Shown one piece after another: positions 62,101-64,000 of a stretch of 64,000 bases of DNA (position 1 is its first letter; each line of letters opens with the position of its first letter). The notes beneath the pieces are model-generated. The model worked only from the letters and a program-made list of their open reading frames with translations, ran no database searches and was not told the DNA's origin. The stretch covers positions 124,001 through 188,000 of the forward strand of contig NZ_JACEFJ010000005.1 in NCBI RefSeq assembly GCF_015354735.1, read 5' to 3'. The translations under genes were made by a program, and so were the position numbers. The DNA comes from Pararhodonellum marinum (GTDB lineage Bacteria > Bacteroidota > Bacteroidia > Cytophagales > Cyclobacteriaceae).

Positions 62101-62444
62101 CCCGTGGACCAGATGCCGGGAACAGCCAGTCCGGCTTTTTCTGTGATGTCTTCAAACTGGAAATTTCCTTTGTTTAGGTAAAGTTTGTTACCGGTTTGAT
62201 TGCCTGCCAAAAAGATGTCAACCAAGCCATCATTGTTGATGTCCCCAAGGGCTACACCTGCACCATTATAAAAATTACGAAAAGTATAAGGATTGAATTT
62301 TTCATCATATTTCAAATCATTTCGAAAGTCAATAGCCGTGTGAGAAGCTGGCATCAGAGAAAAAAGCGTCATATCTGTTCCGGTTTTTTGGGAACAGCCC
62401 ATCAACAGGCAGATGATAGATAGGAAAATCAGGACGGTTTTCAT
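59148..62444 (-). CDS. CRTAC1-family lipoprotein with FG-GAP/VCBS repeats and ASPIC/UnbV segment (paralogue 1)
   Basis: A 1,098-residue lipoprotein (signal IFLSIICLLMGCSQK). Domain order matches the other two: seven N-terminal Ca-binding repeats (GDINNDGLVDIFL, ADVNGDGLLDIYI, FDYDKDGDLDMYL, ADLNKDGWPDLYV and others), ASPIC-like segment GYMSSVDHRVHVGLG (more diverged), and about six C-terminal repeats (GDVNGDGLDDLAI, FDANGNGHLDLYL, LDLDGDGQEEIVL). It is the first after susD, separated by 149 bp and a hairpin. Confidence 0.9.
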   Translation of the reverse strand: MKTVLIFLSIICLLMGCSQKTGTDMTLFSLMPASHTAIDFRNDLKYDEKFNPYTFRNFYNGAGVALGDINNDGLVDIFLAGNQTGNKLYLNKGNFQFEDITEKAGLAVPGIWSTGVSMADVNGDGLLDIYICKSGPLEGQERHNALYINNGDLTFTEMAHAYGIADEGLSQHAVFFDYDKDGDLDMYLLNNSARSVGIYDLRKGQREIRDPEGGNKLYRNDGDHFTDVSEEAGIYGSAIGYGLGVTVADLNKDGWPDLYVSNDFFEKDYLYLNNQDGTFTESLEEMMTEISMGAMGADIADLDNNGWPDIYVTEMLPESMARFKTKTPFEDWDKYQANLDAGYYHQFTRNTLQRNLGPIPGTDRVHFIDVGRQSGVHATDWSWGALIFDMDNDGLRDIFVANGIVKDLTDFDFVDYYQDNQELVAQFRKDSVLITKMIEEFPSTPIRNYLFKNHGDFHFENVAAAAGMDQVGFSTGAAYADLDNDGDLDLVVNNLNGEVFIFKNNSREISGNQAIQFDLNGNFGTQLTLYSGDRLFYAEHNPVKGYMSSVDHRVHVGLGQIEVLDSIHVLWPNGQQSMLYDIPSDQLLKLNPRDASTISPLQKKVATPKYQTISSDILDWQHQESPFIDFDRDRLRFHMVSNEGPKMAIGDVNGDGLDDLAITGAKGQPSALFLQTASGNFLPHQTELFEADQLAEDVDALFFDANGNGHLDLYLASGSIEFGNRTPYYQDRLYLNDGRGNFTKSQDALPSRNESTSFVKSFDHNEDGKMDLLVGTRAIPFAYGIPGDVRILENQGNGQFQDKTETLATGLKEIGMTRDAAILDLDGDGQEEIVLVGEWMGVKVFKKNNGSYEDISESSGFKDTEGLWNTLQVLDANGDGKPDLLIGNHGLNTRLSASIDHPLEMHINDFDQNGSIEHLITQYENGKAYPLVLKTALLKQIPGLRKQLLRYDDYKDKTLEDLFPENVLSRSVVLQAKTLATTLYINQGNGKFEKSDLPSIIQASPVYAIHSETDENGHLSVFLGGNQSRIKPELGINMGSYGWLMERDEKQTWKALSASASGIYIEGEIRDIKPLTIKGKEMLVFLRNNREPVILEKK

Positions 62445-62540
62445 GGGATAAATGCCAGAAGGCCAGGCTCAGGCAATGTTAAGTAATTTGGGTTTCAATT
62501 GTAAGGATTTTAAGCAAAATCCTACTAGGCTAAGATGAAA

Positions 62541-62570
62541 AAAAGAAGTGTGCCTACGCACACTTCTTTT
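62541..62570 (-). terminator. Terminator or attenuator between susD and the CRTAC1 genes
   Basis: A perfect 13-bp stem (62541-62553 with 62558-62570, core AGAAGTGTGC / GCACACTTCT) with a 4-nt loop, then a T-run on the minus strand. It lies 23 bp beyond the susD stop and would reduce transcription of the downstream genes relative to susC/susD. Confidence 0.85.
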
Positions 62571-62593
62571 AATTATGGTATTTTAAAATGGGA

Positions 62594-64000
62594 TTAATAT
62601 CCAGGATTCTGCTGATAAATCGGATTGGCCTGAATTACATTCAATGGAATTGGGAATATATTTCTGAAAGGCTGTGAAGTGCCTTTTTCCCACCATGGTT
62701 GGTTGAACCTGCCAAAGCGGATCAAATCAGACCTTCTCCATCCTTCTGCAAACATCTCTCTGCCTCTTTCAGCCAAAAGTGTGTTGGCATCAAGAGTGGT
62801 AAGGTTAGGAACATTCGCTCTTTCCCTTACTTGATTGACAAACTGAAGGGCCACTGCATTGTTGCCTTGTCTCCAAGCAGCCTCTGCTTTCATCAAAAGG
62901 ACATCGGCATACCTGAACACAGGGAAATCATTGTTCAAATCCGGCCCAGCACCCAACTGAATTTCAAATTTATTGACCCTTGTACCTGCCTGTCTAAAGG
63001 CGTTGGGAGCCAACTCATTGATCTGTGGGGTGAATACCAGCTCCGGACCATCAGGATCACCATCGTAGGCGTCGTCGATTACAGGGGTGATTCCATCAGA
63101 CTGGAACTGAGGGCCTTCTCTTAACGAACCTTTTCTGACATCCCCATCATCAAAACTGTTGTAAAACTCTTCCAAAGCAGCATAGCCATTCCATGGTTGC
63201 TCCTGCAATTCAAAAGTCTGTTGGTTACCATAGTGGAATGACATTTGGTGGATGTTGAATCCGCCATTGTTATTGGAATCGTATGGAAGGGTAAACATGT
63301 TCTCCGGAGAATTGGCATTGTTGGTCACGAAGTTGGCAAAGAAGTTCGGAGCCAAACTGTAAGGACCTTCATTGATGATCACGTCGAGGATCCGCTCAGC
63401 ATCTGCCCATCTTGCATTACCTGTGTACACTTCCGCGTTCAGGTATAATTTGGCCAAAATCATGTGCGCTGTCCAATAGTTCAGGTTGATCCGAACATTG
63501 TCTCTAGTTAAAACATCAACATTTTCAAGGATACTTTCCTCGATAAAGGCAAATACTTCCTCTCTTGGACTTTGCGGGATAGAACCCAATGAAGTTTCGG
63601 TAATGATGGGAACATTTCCAAAATTATCAATTAACCACAAGTAAGCCAATGCCCTTAGTATTTTCATTTCTGCGGCCAATTCAGGAATATCGGGGAATTG
63701 AACCAATAGGTTGTTCGTTTCGCCAACGATACCGAAACAGTACCCCCAGGCATTGTTGTAAGGTCCGTCCACAGCCAACCAGGTGTGTCGATGCGTCCTT
63801 AACCAAATGCCTCCATCTTCCCAGTCGGCTCCTTTTTGAGGGATGGCCATTTCATCTGAGCTTACTTCCTGCACAGCGTAGATACCATCATGGCCTCCCC
63901 AGCTTCCTCCTACACTCACAGATCCGTAAGCAGATTGTTTAAGTACCTCAATCAATTCATCTGTGATGATCAGATTTTCTTGGGGAATACCTGTCAACAC
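62594..64000 (-). CDS. RagB/SusD-family nutrient-uptake outer-membrane protein (5' end outside window)
   Basis: 468 residues are visible; the N-terminal lipoprotein signal lies past the window end. SusD traits are the TPR-like helices (EMKILRALAYLWLIDNFGNVP, in two halves; NYWTAHMILAKLYLNAEVY) and the C-terminal repeats PVFRYADVLLMKAEAAWRQG, ALQFVNQVRERANVP and REMFAEGWRRSDLIRFG with the terminal NPIYQQNPGY. It binds ligand at the surface and lids a SusC TonB-dependent transporter, expected just upstream (outside the window). The ligand is unknown. Confidence 0.94.
   Translation of the reverse strand: MLTGIPQENLIITDELIEVLKQSAYGSVSVGGSWGGHDGIYAVQEVSSDEMAIPQKGADWEDGGIWLRTHRHTWLAVDGPYNNAWGYCFGIVGETNNLLVQFPDIPELAAEMKILRALAYLWLIDNFGNVPIITETSLGSIPQSPREEVFAFIEESILENVDVLTRDNVRINLNYWTAHMILAKLYLNAEVYTGNARWADAERILDVIINEGPYSLAPNFFANFVTNNANSPENMFTLPYDSNNNGGFNIHQMSFHYGNQQTFELQEQPWNGYAALEEFYNSFDDGDVRKGSLREGPQFQSDGITPVIDDAYDGDPDGPELVFTPQINELAPNAFRQAGTRVNKFEIQLGAGPDLNNDFPVFRYADVLLMKAEAAWRQGNNAVALQFVNQVRERANVPNLTTLDANTLLAERGREMFAEGWRRSDLIRFGRFNQPWWEKGTSQPFRNIFPIPLNVIQANPIYQQNPGY

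Overview
The window looks like a chromosomal segment of a member of the Bacteroidota, most likely order Cytophagales, family Cyclobacteriaceae or close by. The evidence is a moderate G+C content, repeated promoter boxes of the type TAnnTTTG, and lineage-typical genes: a ftsK-lolA pair, ubiE next to porT (type IX secretion), rpmB-rpmG-DUF4295-ftsY, DUF5606, DUF5522, a SusD partner protein and a menaquinone methyltransferase. No tRNA, rRNA, CRISPR array, insertion sequence or prophage gene was seen.

Positions 1-34,700 are mostly housekeeping. In order they hold: the dnaK tail and a GroES-like gene; lolA, ftsK, pyrD and xerD; aroQ with a class V aminotransferase; marC; a beta-propeller lipoprotein; rnhA and trmN6; a saccharopine dehydrogenase-like gene; cytidine deaminase; a ThuA / VanX-like / SDR group; porT and menG/ubiE; engB and DUF5606; fbp; aspartate kinase; a low-molecular-weight phosphatase overlapping a fructosamine kinase (probably a protein-deglycation pair); peroxiredoxin; a creD operon with two matching 19-bp palindromes; serS; recQ; a DUF6340 lipoprotein; ftsY; the L28/L33 cluster; an easily missed DUF5522 gene; and ornithine aminotransferase.

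Positions 34,700-44,800 carry an OprO/P-like porin preceded by an 11-bp-periodic repeat resembling a Pho box, a TlpA-like thioredoxin, hemB, pyrF and a cytochrome c maturation cluster (ccmB, ccmC, a ccmD-like gene, ccmE, ccmF). The CcmE has the variant CxxxY haem-attachment motif in place of the usual histidine motif. A DUF2520 protein follows.

Positions 44,800-64,000 are accessory. They hold a 600-bp gap with the decayed end of an alpha/beta hydrolase, a secreted glycosidase, an M20 peptidase interrupted by one in-frame TGA, a DadA-like FAD enzyme, short repeats, and a long minus-strand cluster. That cluster runs from a SusD protein (cut by the window end) through three paralogous lipoproteins of about 1,100 residues (FG-GAP/VCBS repeats with an ASPIC/UnbV segment), one small lipoprotein, and a vanadium-haloperoxidase/PAP2-type lipoprotein. 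It is the best candidate here for a poorly described system: a SusCD-linked set of surface beta-propeller proteins with a haloperoxidase-fold enzyme.
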